Source of the DNA: Aurantimonas endophytica
GTDB lineage: Bacteria; Pseudomonadota; Alphaproteobacteria; Rhizobiales; Rhizobiaceae
Direction of reading: 5' to 3'
Assembly (NCBI RefSeq): GCF_014196845.1
Contig: NZ_JACIEM010000003.1
Location: 124,001 to 188,000, forward strand
Length of the DNA: 64,000 nt
Positions 27,727 to 36,688 of this stretch are shown one piece after another; within the stretch, counting starts at the first letter, position 1, and each line of letters begins with the position of its first letter. The notes beneath the pieces were generated by a model. It saw only the letters and a list, made by a program, of their open reading frames with translations. It was not told the DNA's origin and did no database searches. The position numbers and the translations under genes are program-made.

Positions 27727-28563
27727 TCAGGTCAGTGCGAAGACGCGCGCCGGCCCGCCGGTGCCGCCACGATGCTTCGGCGCGCCAACGATCAGCGTCG
27801 CGCCGGTGGCCGGCATCGCGTCCAGATTGGCGATGCATTCGAGGCCCCAGCGCCCCTCCGGCAGCCAGCCGTAATGGACGGCGAAGTCCGGCGACATGCC
27901 GAAGTCGAGCGACAGCGTATCGACGGCGATGCCGACGGCAGATCCCTCCAGCAGCATCTGCACGGCCTCCAGATGGAAGCCCGGGAAATGCATCGTGCCG
28001 TCCTGATCGGCATTGCGGTACATGTCGGTGCCGAGATGCTGCTGCCAGCCGGAATTCATGGCGACGCAGCAATTCTCCGGCAGGCCGCCATTGGCGTCGA
28101 TCCAGGCCTGCAGATCGTCTGGCGTCACCTGCGCGTCGGGATTTTCTGCCGCCTTCGCCTTGATGTCGATGACGACGAGCGGCGCCATCAGCTTCTCGAC
28201 CGGGATCTCGGCGACCGACTGGCCGTCGGCGGAAAAGTGCAGCGGCGCGTCGACATGCGTGCCGGTGTGCTCGTTCACCCGCAGCTCGAAAAGGTTGAAC
28301 TTGTCTTCGGCGAAGGAGAATTTCTGCTCCATGAAGAACTGCTGCTCGCCGAAGAAGGTCGGGAACTCCGGGTACAGCTCATGGGTCATGTCGGCGATGG
28401 TCAGCGCCCGGCCGGCCTGCGCGGCACCGGCCGGCACTGTCGCATCCTGGGCGAAGGCCGGGGCAGCGACGCTTGCCGCTGCGGCGGCGAGACCGCCGCC
28501 CAGCAGGCTGCGGCGGCTCAGCATCTGCCGCTTGACGCTTTCGATCACGCAGTGGTCACACAT
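27727..28563 (-). CDS. Cyclase-family (kynurenine-formamidase-like) protein, exported
   Basis: 278 aa of the cyclase family (metal-dependent amide hydrolase fold). The signature VNEHTGTHVDAPLHF carries the metal-binding HxGTHxDxPxH pattern. A twin-arginine signal (LSRRSLLGGGLAAAAASVAAPAFAQ; shown in part) suggests folded export, unusual as most relatives are cytoplasmic. The substrate is unknown; amide, formamide or lactone hydrolysis is possible. It is placed between ureB and the AhpD-like gene. Confidence 0.83.
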   Translation of the reverse strand: MCDHCVIESVKRQMLSRRSLLGGGLAAAAASVAAPAFAQDATVPAGAAQAGRALTIADMTHELYPEFPTFFGEQQFFMEQKFSFAEDKFNLFELRVNEHTGTHVDAPLHFSADGQSVAEIPVEKLMAPLVVIDIKAKAAENPDAQVTPDDLQAWIDANGGLPENCCVAMNSGWQQHLGTDMYRNADQDGTMHFPGFHLEAVQMLLEGSAVGIAVDTLSLDFGMSPDFAVHYGWLPEGRWGLECIANLDAMPATGATLIVGAPKHRGGTGGPARVFALT

Positions 28564-28647
28564 TACTTTGCCCCTCCGCCAGAGAAACCTGCCCGGCCCC
28601 GGACAGCTATCGCGCCATTATCGCGCGAGATGACGCAGCCGCAAAGC

Positions 28648-28953
28648 CTACAGCTGCCCCATCACGTTGCCGTTGAAACCGTAGACAGTCCGCGATCCGC
28701 GATAGGGCACGAGCGTGACCTCGCGGATCTGGCCCGGCTCGAAGCGGACGGCGGTGCCGGCCGCGATGTCGAGGCGCATGCCGCGCGCGGCGTCCCGGTC
28801 GAAGGCGAGCGCCGGATTGGTCTCGGCAAAATGATAGTGGCTGCCGACCTGCACTGGCCGGTCGCCGGTATTGCCGACTTCCAGCGTCACGGCGACGGCG
28901 CCCTCGTTGAGGGTGATATCGCCGTCGCCGGTGATGATCTCGCCGGGAACCAT
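28648..28953 (-). CDS. ureB: Urease subunit beta UreB
   Basis: 101 aa, normal for UreB. The start [16 protein letters not shown] and core [18 protein letters not shown] are diagnostic. It is a structural subunit of urease with UreA and UreC. It follows hupE/ureJ by 17 bp and is separated from ureA by hupE and a plus-strand gene, an unusual order. Confidence 0.96.
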   Translation of the reverse strand: MVPGEIITGDGDITLNEGAVAVTLEVGNTGDRPVQVGSHYHFAETNPALAFDRDAARGMRLDIAAGTAVRFEPGQIREVTLVPYRGSRTVYGFNGNVMGQL

Positions 28954-28970
28954 GCGCTCGCTCCGGGGCT

Positions 28971-29546
28971 TCAGGCGGCCATCAGATAGAGGCCGGCGAC
29001 TGCAGAGGCGGCGCCGAGGCCACGCACCAGCAGCGGGCTGCCGACGCGCGCCAAGCCGGCGCCGAGGCCGATACCGACCAGATGCAGGCCGGCGGTTGCG
29101 AGAACGAAGCCGATGCCGAACGACATCGCACCGGCGCTGCCCAGTTCACCGCCATGCGCCGAGCCGTGGAACAGCGCGAAGGCGCCGACGACGGCCGCAG
29201 CCGCAGCAACCGGCAGCCGCACGGCGGCGGCGATCAACAGGCCCACCGCGACGACCGAGGCAAGGATGACCGGCTCGACGAAGGGCAGCGGGAAGCCCGC
29301 GACCGCCATGGCATAGCCGACGCCCATCATCGCGACGAAGGCCGTCGGCACGACCCAGAGCGCCCGCCCACCGATCATCGCCGCCCAGATGCCGACGGCC
29401 ACCATCACCAGGATGTGGTCCCAGCCGAACAGCGGATGCGAGACGCCGGCCATGAGCGACCCATGCTCGTGCGGATTGAGATGAGCGAAGGCGGGAGCGG
29501 TCGCGGCAGCGAGCGTGGCGGCGGTGAGCGAAAGGCGTTTGAACAT
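28971..29546 (-). CDS. HupE/UreJ-family nickel transporter
   Basis: 191 aa inner-membrane protein with an N-terminal signal (to about AFAH) and about six hydrophobic segments. [17 protein letters not shown] follows the signal, then [13 protein letters not shown] with the conserved HxxxxDH nickel motif, and a second His region FHGSAHGGE. It would import nickel for urease. It sits between ureA and ureB, supporting that role over hydrogenase. Confidence 0.9.
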   Translation of the reverse strand: MFKRLSLTAATLAAATAPAFAHLNPHEHGSLMAGVSHPLFGWDHILVMVAVGIWAAMIGGRALWVVPTAFVAMMGVGYAMAVAGFPLPFVEPVILASVVAVGLLIAAAVRLPVAAAAAVVGAFALFHGSAHGGELGSAGAMSFGIGFVLATAGLHLVGIGLGAGLARVGSPLLVRGLGAASAVAGLYLMAA

Positions 29547-29882
29547 GAATGTCTCTCTTTGATCGACAGGCGCCCCGGTTTGGGTCGCGTCCTTCCCCCT
29601 TGATGAATCGGGGGCGCGGCGATCATGTAAGCCCGCCTTCTGGCTGTCAAAGCCTTTCTCGCAGTGCACCCGGGATCGCCCCCATGACCGGTGGAAGCAA
29701 TTGCGAAACGATAACGCGAGATCGCCGCCGCACTGCAAAACTCCGGAAACCAACCGGCGGATAGAACGTTCTCGAACGGCCGCATCGACAGACGAGGCCC
29801 GCTTAAGACACGCTTCAGGCAGGCTGGAGCACCGGCGAACAACGACCGGTGCCTGCTGCCGACAACAGGTTGGAGTCGACAG
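29547..29882. other. Intergenic region between divergent hupE and the gene at 29883
   Basis: 336 bp. It should contain the promoter for hupE-ureB and that for the small plus-strand gene. A 7 bp hairpin GCACCGG/CCGGTGC (29829-29852) lies 30 bp before the latter. No promoter or binding site could be assigned with confidence. Confidence 0.4.
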
Positions 29883-30155
29883 ATGCTGAGATCATCCGTG
29901 ATCGCGGCGACGCTTATCTATTCGTGCCTGCCGGCGGGCAATACGGAACCGCTGCTGGTGCGCACCGTGACGCTCGGCGGCGTCACCGGCGCGGCCTATT
30001 ATTCGCGGCTAGAGCAGGGCTACCGCTTCGTCGGCGGCAGGCCGCCCGTGGACGCCATCCCCAGCGAACCCATCGCCCTGTCCTCCCTGGAGACCGAAGA
30101 AACCCCGGAGGACGCGGTCCCCGGCATGGAAGCGGAGGCCGCAGGGGCGCGCTGA
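29883..30155 (+). CDS. Small hypothetical exported protein
   Basis: 90 aa. N-terminal hydrophobic stretch (MLRSSVIAATLIYSCLPAG) may be a signal peptide or a single anchor; the cysteine at 15 is not in a clear lipobox. The C-terminal half is acidic (LETEETPEDAVPGMEAEA). No domain recognised. It lies on the strand opposite the urease genes, between hupE and ureA, ending 21 bp from the ureA stop. Codon bias is consistent with a real gene, but support is limited. Confidence 0.5.
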   Translation: MLRSSVIAATLIYSCLPAGNTEPLLVRTVTLGGVTGAAYYSRLEQGYRFVGGRPPVDAIPSEPIALSSLETEETPEDAVPGMEAEAAGAR

Positions 30156-30176
30156 GCCGTCAGGTGCCCGTGCCGG

Positions 30177-30479
30177 TCAGCGGATCGGCTCGTGCACCGT
30201 CACCAGCTTGGTCCCGTCCGGAAACGTCGCCTCGACCTGCACGTCGTGGATCATCTCGGCGATGCCCTCCATCACCTGGTCGCGGGTGACGACGTGGGCA
30301 CCGGCTTCCATCAGTTCGGCAACGGTCCTTCCGTCGCGCGCTCCCTCGACGACAAAGTCGGTGATCAGCGCGATCGCTTCCGGATGATTGAGCTTCACGC
30401 CCCGCTCGAGGCGGCGCCGGGCGACCTGCGCGGCCATGGAAACGAGGAGCTTGTCCTTCTCGCGGGGGGTCAGCTGCAT
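30177..30479 (-). CDS. ureA: Urease subunit gamma UreA
   Basis: 100 aa, the exact family length, starting [12 protein letters not shown] and ending in the conserved [11 protein letters not shown]. The core [21 protein letters not shown] is diagnostic. It follows ureD by 21 bp. It is detached from ureB by about 1.2 kb. Confidence 0.97.
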   Translation of the reverse strand: MQLTPREKDKLLVSMAAQVARRRLERGVKLNHPEAIALITDFVVEGARDGRTVAELMEAGAHVVTRDQVMEGIAEMIHDVQVEATFPDGTKLVTVHEPIR

Positions 30480-30500
30480 TCCTGATTCCTCATGATGTCG

Positions 30501-31337
30501 TCATAGCGACCATACGCGGGGCACCGGCGCGTTTGCCAGTGCCGCGAGCACCGGAATCAGCCGCTTGCGCAGCGCAAAGCCGGTGGGTGCCAGCAACCGC
30601 ATCACCATGAGCCCGCCGACCAGGCTGGCGCCGCCGCTGACGCCGACCAGCGCCCGGACCACCGCGAGCTTCATCTCGACGTCCGGCGCATGGGCGACGA
30701 CGGTGGCCAGCGCGCGGTTGCCCGACAGGCTGGCGGGCCCTGTGGTCGCCGCCGCGATGGCGCCGGAGAGATGCAAATCGTCGGCGAAGGCCAGCCTGCC
30801 GTCGACGCGGATCCGCCAGCTTTCGTGCAGCAGGCCGCTCTCGACGGTCTCGCCCATCAGCTCGCGGCCGAGAATGATGCTTTCGCAGAGCACGAAGCGG
30901 GATGACGATTCCGCCTCGACAGTCAGCGAGCGGCGCACGGCCCCCGCCTCGAACAGGATCGTCTCCTGCGGCAGCCAGGCAAAGCCCGCGTCCTCGCCGA
31001 TCCGGACGTGCGTCGCCACCCCGGCATGCCCGGAGGAAGCCCGGTAGATCCGTTCGCAGGCCTGGGTGGTCACCGTCAGATGCGCGCCCTTAGCCACGCC
31101 GAACTGCTGGTCGAGGCGGTCGCCGCCGGTCAGCCCGCCGGATGTGTTGATCAGCACCGCCTCGGCCTCGGCGGCCGGCAGCCGCGGAAAGCGCAGCTTG
31201 AGGCAGCCGGCCTGGTGCAGGCGCTGCAGCCGCGAGCGGCCGGCGACGAGGCGGAAATCCGCGGCGACCGCACCGACGGCGCGCTGCATCGGGACGCTTG
31301 CGGCGGGTACGGCGCTCCTGGCGAGAACGGCCGTCAT
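30501..31337 (-). CDS. ureD: Urease accessory protein UreD
   Basis: 278 aa urease maturation scaffold (UreH family). Conserved stretches: LINTSGGLTGGDRLDQQF, TQACERIYRASSG and LLHESWRIRVDGRLAFADDL. The start MTAVLARSAVP is chosen because it gives the usual length; a longer frame from 31379 lacks a ribosome site. It heads ureDA and may be read from the urt transcript through the YbjN-like gene. Confidence 0.94.
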   Translation of the reverse strand: MTAVLARSAVPAASVPMQRAVGAVAADFRLVAGRSRLQRLHQAGCLKLRFPRLPAAEAEAVLINTSGGLTGGDRLDQQFGVAKGAHLTVTTQACERIYRASSGHAGVATHVRIGEDAGFAWLPQETILFEAGAVRRSLTVEAESSSRFVLCESIILGRELMGETVESGLLHESWRIRVDGRLAFADDLHLSGAIAAATTGPASLSGNRALATVVAHAPDVEMKLAVVRALVGVSGGASLVGGLMVMRLLAPTGFALRKRLIPVLAALANAPVPRVWSL

Positions 31338-31395
31338 CGCCGGGCCATCCCGGATTGCAGTACCGCGGCTTCCGGCCATGCCGGCACCGCTGCGG

Positions 31396-31851
31396 CTAGA
31401 GCTCGAGCACGTCCGACTTGAACTTCTCCAGCGAGATCCGCCACCAGTCCATCGTGTCCTCGAGATTGGCGCGGGCTACGCCGTGGCGCAGGTTGACGTC
31501 CAGTTCCAGCACCGGATCGTCCTCGCTGTCCATGTAGGCCTTGGCAAACCGCTTCTCCCGGTTCCAGGCGCCGATCGCGTCGGGCTTCACCACCGCATCG
31601 TCCCAGGAGGCATAGAACTGGATGCTCTTGCAGTCGGCGCCTTCCGCGTCGCAGTCGTAGAAGAAGATCGCGTAGAGCGTGCCGTCGATCCGGCCCTTGA
31701 CGTAGGTCGTGTCGCCCTTCTCGATCGTCGCCGAGCCGAAGCCCCTGGCGAGCGCCGCGATCGTCTCCATGTCGCTCGCCTTCACCAGTTCCTCGGCGCG
31801 CGCCGGCGATCCCCAGGCCGCCAGCGCCATCAACAAGAGCACGAAACGCAA
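31396..31851 (-). CDS. YbjN-domain protein with signal peptide
   Basis: 151 aa when started at a TTG that lies 8 bases after a GGGGAGG site and opens a clean signal peptide (RFVLLLMALAAWGSPARA). An ATG at 31932 would extend it by 27 polar residues with no ribosome site. The mature part matches the YbjN / bacterial sensory transduction domain, a fold related to type III secretion chaperones: SDMETIAALARGFGSATIEKG, DGTLYAIFFYDC, ASWDDAVVKPDAIGAWNREKR. Probably periplasmic. Function unknown. Located between urtE and ureD on their strand. Confidence 0.82.
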   Translation of the reverse strand: MRFVLLLMALAAWGSPARAEELVKASDMETIAALARGFGSATIEKGDTTYVKGRIDGTLYAIFFYDCDAEGADCKSIQFYASWDDAVVKPDAIGAWNREKRFAKAYMDSEDDPVLELDVNLRHGVARANLEDTMDWWRISLEKFKSDVLEL

Positions 31852-31959
31852 TGGCCGATCCTCCCCGGACCGCGGCACAGCCTGTGGCGGCCGGGGCGAT
31901 CCCGGGTGCGGGCGGTCGGCGATTGCTAGCATGACGCCGGGTCGCTTCCAAGATGGCGT

Positions 31960-32655
31960 TCAGACCGTCAGGTGCCGGCGCACCGCCGGATCGTCGAGGC
32001 CCTCGGCCCGCCCCTCGAAGACGATCACGCCGCGATCCATGATGTAGACCTTGTCGGCGAGCTCGCGGCAGAAATCGAGATACTGCTCGACCAGGAGGAT
32101 CGCGAGGCCCGAGTGCTCCTTGAGGTAGCGGATCGCCCGGCCGATATCCTTGATGATCGACGGCTGGATGCCTTCGGTCGGCTCGTCGAGCACCAGAAGC
32201 TGCGGCCGCGTCACCAGCGCCCGGCCGATGGCGAGCTGTTGCTGCTGGCCGCCGGAGAGGTCGCCGCCGCGCCGCCCGAGCATGTCCTTCAGCACCGGGA
32301 ACAGCTCGAAGACGTGGTCGGGGATCGTCCGGTCGGCCGATTTCAGCGGCGCAAAGCCCGTCTGCAGATTCTCGCGCACCGTGAGCAGCGGGAAGATCTC
32401 GCGGCCCTGCGGCACGAAGCCGATGCCCTTGCGCGCCCGGTTGTAGGGCGCCTGCCGGCCGAGGCTCTGGCCGTCCAGGGCGATCTCGCCGGCCCTTATC
32501 GGCTGCTGGCCGACGATGGCCCGCAGGAGCGACGTCTTGCCGACGCCGTTGCGCCCGAGGACGCAGGTGATCTCGCCCTTCTTCGCAGCCAGCGACACGC
32601 CCCGCAGCGCCTGCGCCGCACCGTAATAGAGGTCGACATTGGCAACGGTCAGCAT
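31960..32655 (-). CDS. urtE: Urea ABC transporter ATP-binding protein UrtE
   Basis: 231 aa LivF-like ATPase. Walker A GRNGVGKTS, signature LSGGQQQQLAIGRAL, Walker B LLVLDEPTEGIQPSII. The phrase DEPTEGIQPSIIKDI and the start MLTVANVDLYYGAAQALRGV distinguish UrtE from amino-acid LivF. It pairs with UrtD to power urea import. It is separated from urtD by 294 bp that contain a palindromic repeat, so its level may differ from the upstream genes. Confidence 0.95.
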   Translation of the reverse strand: MLTVANVDLYYGAAQALRGVSLAAKKGEITCVLGRNGVGKTSLLRAIVGQQPIRAGEIALDGQSLGRQAPYNRARKGIGFVPQGREIFPLLTVRENLQTGFAPLKSADRTIPDHVFELFPVLKDMLGRRGGDLSGGQQQQLAIGRALVTRPQLLVLDEPTEGIQPSIIKDIGRAIRYLKEHSGLAILLVEQYLDFCRELADKVYIMDRGVIVFEGRAEGLDDPAVRRHLTV

Positions 32656-32754
32656 GGCTCGCTCCTCGCGGCGAAGGCTTCGTCGGGAAGCTGGGGCATG
32701 ATCGATCTCGTATGTCCGCGGCCCTTGTGTTTCGTCATCCTCGGGGCCCTGCAA

Positions 32755-32911
32755 GTCGTCATCCTCGGGCCCCGTCCCGAGGATCCAGAGCAGCGCTGCC
32801 ACCGGCCGCGCGCCGCTGAATGGCTCCGCGACAAGGGACGGCCGACAGTCTGGCCAAGGCTCGCAACCTCCACCGTCCTGGATCCTCGGGACGGAGCCCG
32901 AGGATGACGAC
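32755..32911. repeat. REP/MITE-like inverted-repeat element between urtD and urtE
   Basis: Two 33 nt arms, 32755-32787 and 32879-32911, are inverted copies of each other with a single mismatch (32895). Each arm is itself a palindrome of the form ATCCTCGGG-n4/5-CCCGAGGAT. A truncated third copy (GTCATCCTCGGGG) starts at 32734. The enclosed 91 bp have no open frame of note. The design is that of extragenic palindromic doublets or small non-autonomous elements. It lies inside the urt operon and would form strong hairpins in the message. Confidence 0.8.
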
Positions 32912-32949
32912 GCGTAGTAGGCGTCATCCCGGCGGGCACGATGCTGCCC

Positions 32950-33795
32950 TCACCGCCCAAGATACACCTCGATCACTCGCGGGTCTTTCGAGACGTGGTC
33001 GAGCGTGCCTTCCGACAGCACCGAGCCCTCGTGCAGGCAGGTCACCTTCACCGCCAGTTCGCGGACGAAATGCATGTCGTGCTCGACCACCACGACCGAG
33101 CGGGTCTCGGCGATCTCGCGCAAGAGCCGCGCGGTCTCCTCGGTCTCGGCGTCGGTCATGCCGGCGACCGGTTCGTCGACTAGGAGCAGTTCCGGATCCT
33201 GGGCGAGCAGCATGCCGATCTCCAGCCATTGCTTCTGGCCGTGCGAGAGGTCTGCCGCCAGCGTCCGGCGCTTCGGCGACAGCCGCGTCGTGTCGAGGAT
33301 GCGGGCGATCGCCGCCCGCTCGCCGTCGTCCTTGCGATGCACGAGGGCGGTGAAGATCGAGCGCGAGCCGGCGAGCGACAGGCGGAGATTGTCCTCCACC
33401 GTGTGGCCCTCGAACACGGTCGGCTTCTGGAACTTCCGGCCGATCCCCATGCCGGCGATCGCCGCCTCGTCGTGGCGGGTGAGGTCGACGTCGCCGTTGA
33501 AGTAGACTTCGCCGGAATCCGGCTTCGTCTTGCCGGTGATGATGTCCATCATCGTCGTCTTGCCGGCGCCGTTCGGTCCGATGATCGCGCGCATCTCGCC
33601 GCGCACCAGCACCAGCGACAGATTGTTGATCGCCTTGAAGCCGTCGAAGCTCTTGTTGACGCCGTCGAGATAGAGCAGCGTTTCCCGGCGCGCCTCGCCC
33701 GGCGGATTGCGCAACGCCTCCTCCCGGCGCGCGCTCGCATAGGGGTGCGGCGAGACGGCGGCCGGCGTCATCGGTGTGGGATCGAGCACGGTCAT
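32950..33795 (-). CDS. urtD: Urea ABC transporter ATP-binding protein UrtD
   Basis: 281 aa LivG-like ATPase. Walker A GPNGAGKTTMMD, the UrtD-type LLYLDGVNKSFDGFKAINNL, GIGRKFQKPTVFEGHTVEDNL, signature LSHGQKQWLEIGMLL and Walker B LLLVDEPVAGMTDAE. An N-terminal extension of about 38 residues precedes the ATPase domain, as in many UrtD. It starts 3 bp after urtC. Confidence 0.95.
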   Translation of the reverse strand: MTVLDPTPMTPAAVSPHPYASARREEALRNPPGEARRETLLYLDGVNKSFDGFKAINNLSLVLVRGEMRAIIGPNGAGKTTMMDIITGKTKPDSGEVYFNGDVDLTRHDEAAIAGMGIGRKFQKPTVFEGHTVEDNLRLSLAGSRSIFTALVHRKDDGERAAIARILDTTRLSPKRRTLAADLSHGQKQWLEIGMLLAQDPELLLVDEPVAGMTDAETEETARLLREIAETRSVVVVEHDMHFVRELAVKVTCLHEGSVLSEGTLDHVSKDPRVIEVYLGR

Positions 33796-33798
33796 CGC

Positions 33799-34959
33799 CT
33801 ACTCCGCCGGGTTCGCCGCGGCGACGCGGTCGTCTACCGCCTCGCCCTCTTCGGCGCGTTTCGCGGCGCGGCGGGCGCGCCAGCCGCCCCAGCCGTGATC
33901 GAACGTGCCGACGATGCCGCGCGGCATGAACAGCGTGACGAAGACGAACAGGCCGCCGAGGACGAACAGCCAGTATTCCGGCGCGATCGCCGTAAAGGTG
34001 CTCTTGGCGAAATTGACGATGAGGGCGCCGAGGATCGGCCCGATCAGCGTCGCGCGGCCGCCGACCGCGGCCCAGACCACGACCTCGATCGAGTTCACCG
34101 GCGCGAATTCGCCGGGATTGATGATGCCGACCTGCGGCACGTAGAGCGCGCCGGCGATCCCCGCCATGACCGCCGACACGGTGAAGGCGAAAAGCTTCAC
34201 ATGCTCCGGCCGCCAGCCGATGAAGCGGGTGCGACTTTCGGCATCGCGCACCGCAACCATCAGCTTGCCGAGCTTGGAGCGGGTGATCCAGCCGACGAAC
34301 AGGACGGCGATGGCGAGCGCGATACAGCTCGCCGAGAACAGCGCCGCCCGCGTCGTCGCCGCCTGGATCGGGTAGCCGAGAATGTCCTTGAAGTCGGTCA
34401 GGCCGTTATTGCCGCCGAACCCCATGTCGTTGCGAAAGAAGGCGAGCAGCAGCGCATAGGTCATCGCCTGGGTAATGATCGACAGATACACGCCGGTGAC
34501 GCGGCTGCGGAAGGCGAAATAGCCGAAGACGAAGGCGAGCAGCCCCGGCACCAGCACCACCATGATCGCCGCGAACCAGAACTGGTCGAAGCCGGTCCAG
34601 TACCAGGGCAGTTCCTGCCAGTTGAGGAACACCATGAAGTCCGGCAGCACCGGATTGCCGTAGACGCCGCGCGGGCCGATCTGGCGCATCAGATACATGC
34701 CCATCGCATAGCCGCCGAGCGCGAAGAACGCGCCGTGGCCGAGCGACAAGATGCCGACATAGCCCCAGACGAGATCGAGCGAGAGCGCCAGCAGCGCAAA
34801 GCAGATGTATTTGCCGATCAGCGGCACGAGATAGGGCGGCACGTGCAGCGGGTGGCCGGCGGGCAGCCAGAGGCTCGCCGCCGGCACCAGCACCGCCGCG
34901 GCGACCAGCGCGACGACCAGGAACCAGACCCTTGGGCCGAGGAATCGCGCGAGGATCAT
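33799..34959 (-). CDS. urtC: Urea ABC transporter permease UrtC
   Basis: 386 aa LivM-like permease with about ten membrane segments. Urt-type motifs: LLALSLDLVWGYVGILSLGHGAFFALGGYAMGMYLMRQ (shown in family terms; GYVGILSLGHG is the key part), NNGLTDFKDILG and AAVGGRATLIGPILGA. A charged tail of about 25 residues follows. The ATG overlaps the urtB stop as ATGA. Confidence 0.94.
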   Translation of the reverse strand: MILARFLGPRVWFLVVALVAAAVLVPAASLWLPAGHPLHVPPYLVPLIGKYICFALLALSLDLVWGYVGILSLGHGAFFALGGYAMGMYLMRQIGPRGVYGNPVLPDFMVFLNWQELPWYWTGFDQFWFAAIMVVLVPGLLAFVFGYFAFRSRVTGVYLSIITQAMTYALLLAFFRNDMGFGGNNGLTDFKDILGYPIQAATTRAALFSASCIALAIAVLFVGWITRSKLGKLMVAVRDAESRTRFIGWRPEHVKLFAFTVSAVMAGIAGALYVPQVGIINPGEFAPVNSIEVVVWAAVGGRATLIGPILGALIVNFAKSTFTAIAPEYWLFVLGGLFVFVTLFMPRGIVGTFDHGWGGWRARRAAKRAEEGEAVDDRVAAANPAE

Positions 34960-36584
34960 GCGTCGACGAACCTCCCCTTCTGGGCGAACAGGCCGCGGGG
35001 CCGCTTCTGGATGAACAGGATGATCAGCACCAGGACGACGATCTTGCCGAGCACCGCGCCCGCATAGGGCTCGAGGAACTTGTTGAGGATGCCCAGACTC
35101 ATCGCCCCGACCAGCGTGCCCCAGAGATTGCCGACCCCGCCGAACACCACCACCATGAAGGAGTCGATGATGTAGCCCTGGCCGAGATCCGGCGAGACAT
35201 TGTCGATCTGGCTGAGCGCCACCCCGGCGATGCCGGCGATGCCGGAGCCGAGCGCGAAGGTCATGGCGTCGACCCAGGGTGTGCGGATGCCCATCGCGGA
35301 AGCCATCTTGCGGTTCTGGGTGACGGCGCGCATCTGCAGGCCGAGCGAGGTGCGGTTGAGCACGACCAGGAGGCCGGCGAACACCACCAGCGAGAAGACG
35401 ATGATCCACAGCCGGTTCCAGGTGATCGCCATCATCCCGACCTCGAAGGCGCCGGACATCCATTCCGGATTGCCGACCTCGCGGTTGGTCGGGCCGAAGA
35501 TGGTGCGGACCGCCTGCTGCAGGATCAGCGACACGCCGAAGGTGGCGAGCAGCGTCTCCAGCGGCCGGCCGTAAAGGAAGCGGATCAGGAAGCGCTCCAT
35601 GATCAGGCCGACCGTGCCGGAGACGAGGAACGCCAGTGGCAGGGCGATCGCCAGCGACCAGGAGAAGAGTTCCGGCGCGCTCGTGCGGATCGCCTCTTGC
35701 ACGACGAAGGTCGTGTAGGCGCCGAGCATCACCATCTCGCCATGCGCCATGTTGATGACGCCCATGACGCCGAAGGTGATGGCCAGGCCGATCGCCGCGA
35801 GCAGCAGCACCGAGCCAAGGGACAGCCCGTACCAGATGTTCTGCATCTGGTACCAGAAGGCGATATTGCCCTCGATCGTGGCAATGGCTGCCTCGGCGGC
35901 GGACTTGGCTTCCAGATCGTCGGTGGCGCCGGCAAAGCGGATGAGCAGCGTCAGCGCCTCGCGGTCGCCGCGTCCTTCCATGACGGCCGCAGCCTCTGCC
36001 TTCTCCTCGGCGGGACGGTCGGAGGCGAGGATGGCAGCGGCCAGCGCCTCCTCCATGCGCGCCTTGACGGCCGCGTCCTCTTCCTCGGCGATCGCCACCT
36101 CGAGCGGCTCGATCATCGCCGGATCGCCGTCGGAAAACAGCGTCGAGGCGGCCCGCATGCGCTGCGCCGGATCGTCGGACCCGAGCGTCAGCGCGCCGAG
36201 CGCCGTCGAGATGTCGTTACGGATGGAATTCTTGATGCGGACCTTGGTCAGGTCGCCGGCCGGGGCCGTGCCCACCTCCTCGCCGGTCAGCGGATCGAGC
36301 AGGGTGACGGAGTCGGAACCGCGGCCGATGAACACCGCCTCGTCGCTCTTGCGCCAGTAGAGGCTGCCGTCGCCGAGTGCCCGCAGCGCACGCGCCACGT
36401 CGGCATTGCCGGTGGCGGCAAGCTCGGCGATCACCGCCTCGGTGTCCGAAAAGCTCTGCTTGCCGCCGAATTTCTGGATGATTGCCGCGGCGTCGCCATC
36501 CTGCGCGTTGGCAGTGGCCGAGACTGCGATCGTGCCCGGAACCAGCAGGAGGAGTGCGAGGCACCAGCGCGCAAGAAGGGCCAT
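34956..36584 (-). CDS. urtB: Urea ABC transporter permease UrtB
   Basis: 542 aa. A signal-like N-terminus (to about NAQDG) is followed by a hydrophilic, helix-rich periplasmic domain to about residue 240, and then a LivH-like permease with eight or so membrane segments (GVMGVINMAHGEMVMLGAYT, PLETLLATFGVSLILQQ, SPDLGQGYIIDSFMVVVFGGVGNLWG in part). The long N-terminal domain is normal for UrtB and separates it from amino-acid LivH. An AGGA site precedes the ATG. It lies 104 bp after urtA, with two hairpins in between. Confidence 0.94.
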   Translation of the reverse strand: MALLARWCLALLLLVPGTIAVSATANAQDGDAAAIIQKFGGKQSFSDTEAVIAELAATGNADVARALRALGDGSLYWRKSDEAVFIGRGSDSVTLLDPLTGEEVGTAPAGDLTKVRIKNSIRNDISTALGALTLGSDDPAQRMRAASTLFSDGDPAMIEPLEVAIAEEEDAAVKARMEEALAAAILASDRPAEEKAEAAAVMEGRGDREALTLLIRFAGATDDLEAKSAAEAAIATIEGNIAFWYQMQNIWYGLSLGSVLLLAAIGLAITFGVMGVINMAHGEMVMLGAYTTFVVQEAIRTSAPELFSWSLAIALPLAFLVSGTVGLIMERFLIRFLYGRPLETLLATFGVSLILQQAVRTIFGPTNREVGNPEWMSGAFEVGMMAITWNRLWIIVFSLVVFAGLLVVLNRTSLGLQMRAVTQNRKMASAMGIRTPWVDAMTFALGSGIAGIAGVALSQIDNVSPDLGQGYIIDSFMVVVFGGVGNLWGTLVGAMSLGILNKFLEPYAGAVLGKIVVLVLIILFIQKRPRGLFAQKGRFVDA

Positions 36585-36612
36585 GAAAATTCCTGTACCG
36601 GTGGAGACAGTG

Positions 36613-36671
36613 GCGGGGACGGCCGCTTGACCGTCCCCGCGAGAGGCTCGCTCTTGGGAGAAGCGAGCCTC
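36613..36671 (-). terminator. Twin hairpins between urtA and urtB
   Basis: Two perfect 10 bp stems in tandem: GAGGCTCGCT/AGCGAGCCTC (36643-36671, 9 nt loop) and GCGGGGACGG/CCGTCCCCGC (36613-36640, 8 nt loop). In transcription order they follow the urtA stop by 17 bp. No T run. They fit partial termination or 3' protection giving more binding protein than permease. Confidence 0.6.
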
Positions 36672-36688
36672 GACAGACCTGGGGGTGC

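Noticed and set aside
31852-31932. A 27-residue N-terminal extension of the YbjN-like protein
   Set aside because: It lacks a ribosome site and would bury the signal peptide; the TTG at 31851 has a GGGGAGG site.
33229-35067. A 612-codon open frame on the plus strand, opposite urtD and urtC
   Set aside because: Antisense shadow, extremely rich in Arg, Glu, Asp and His, the typical complement of membrane-protein coding sequence.
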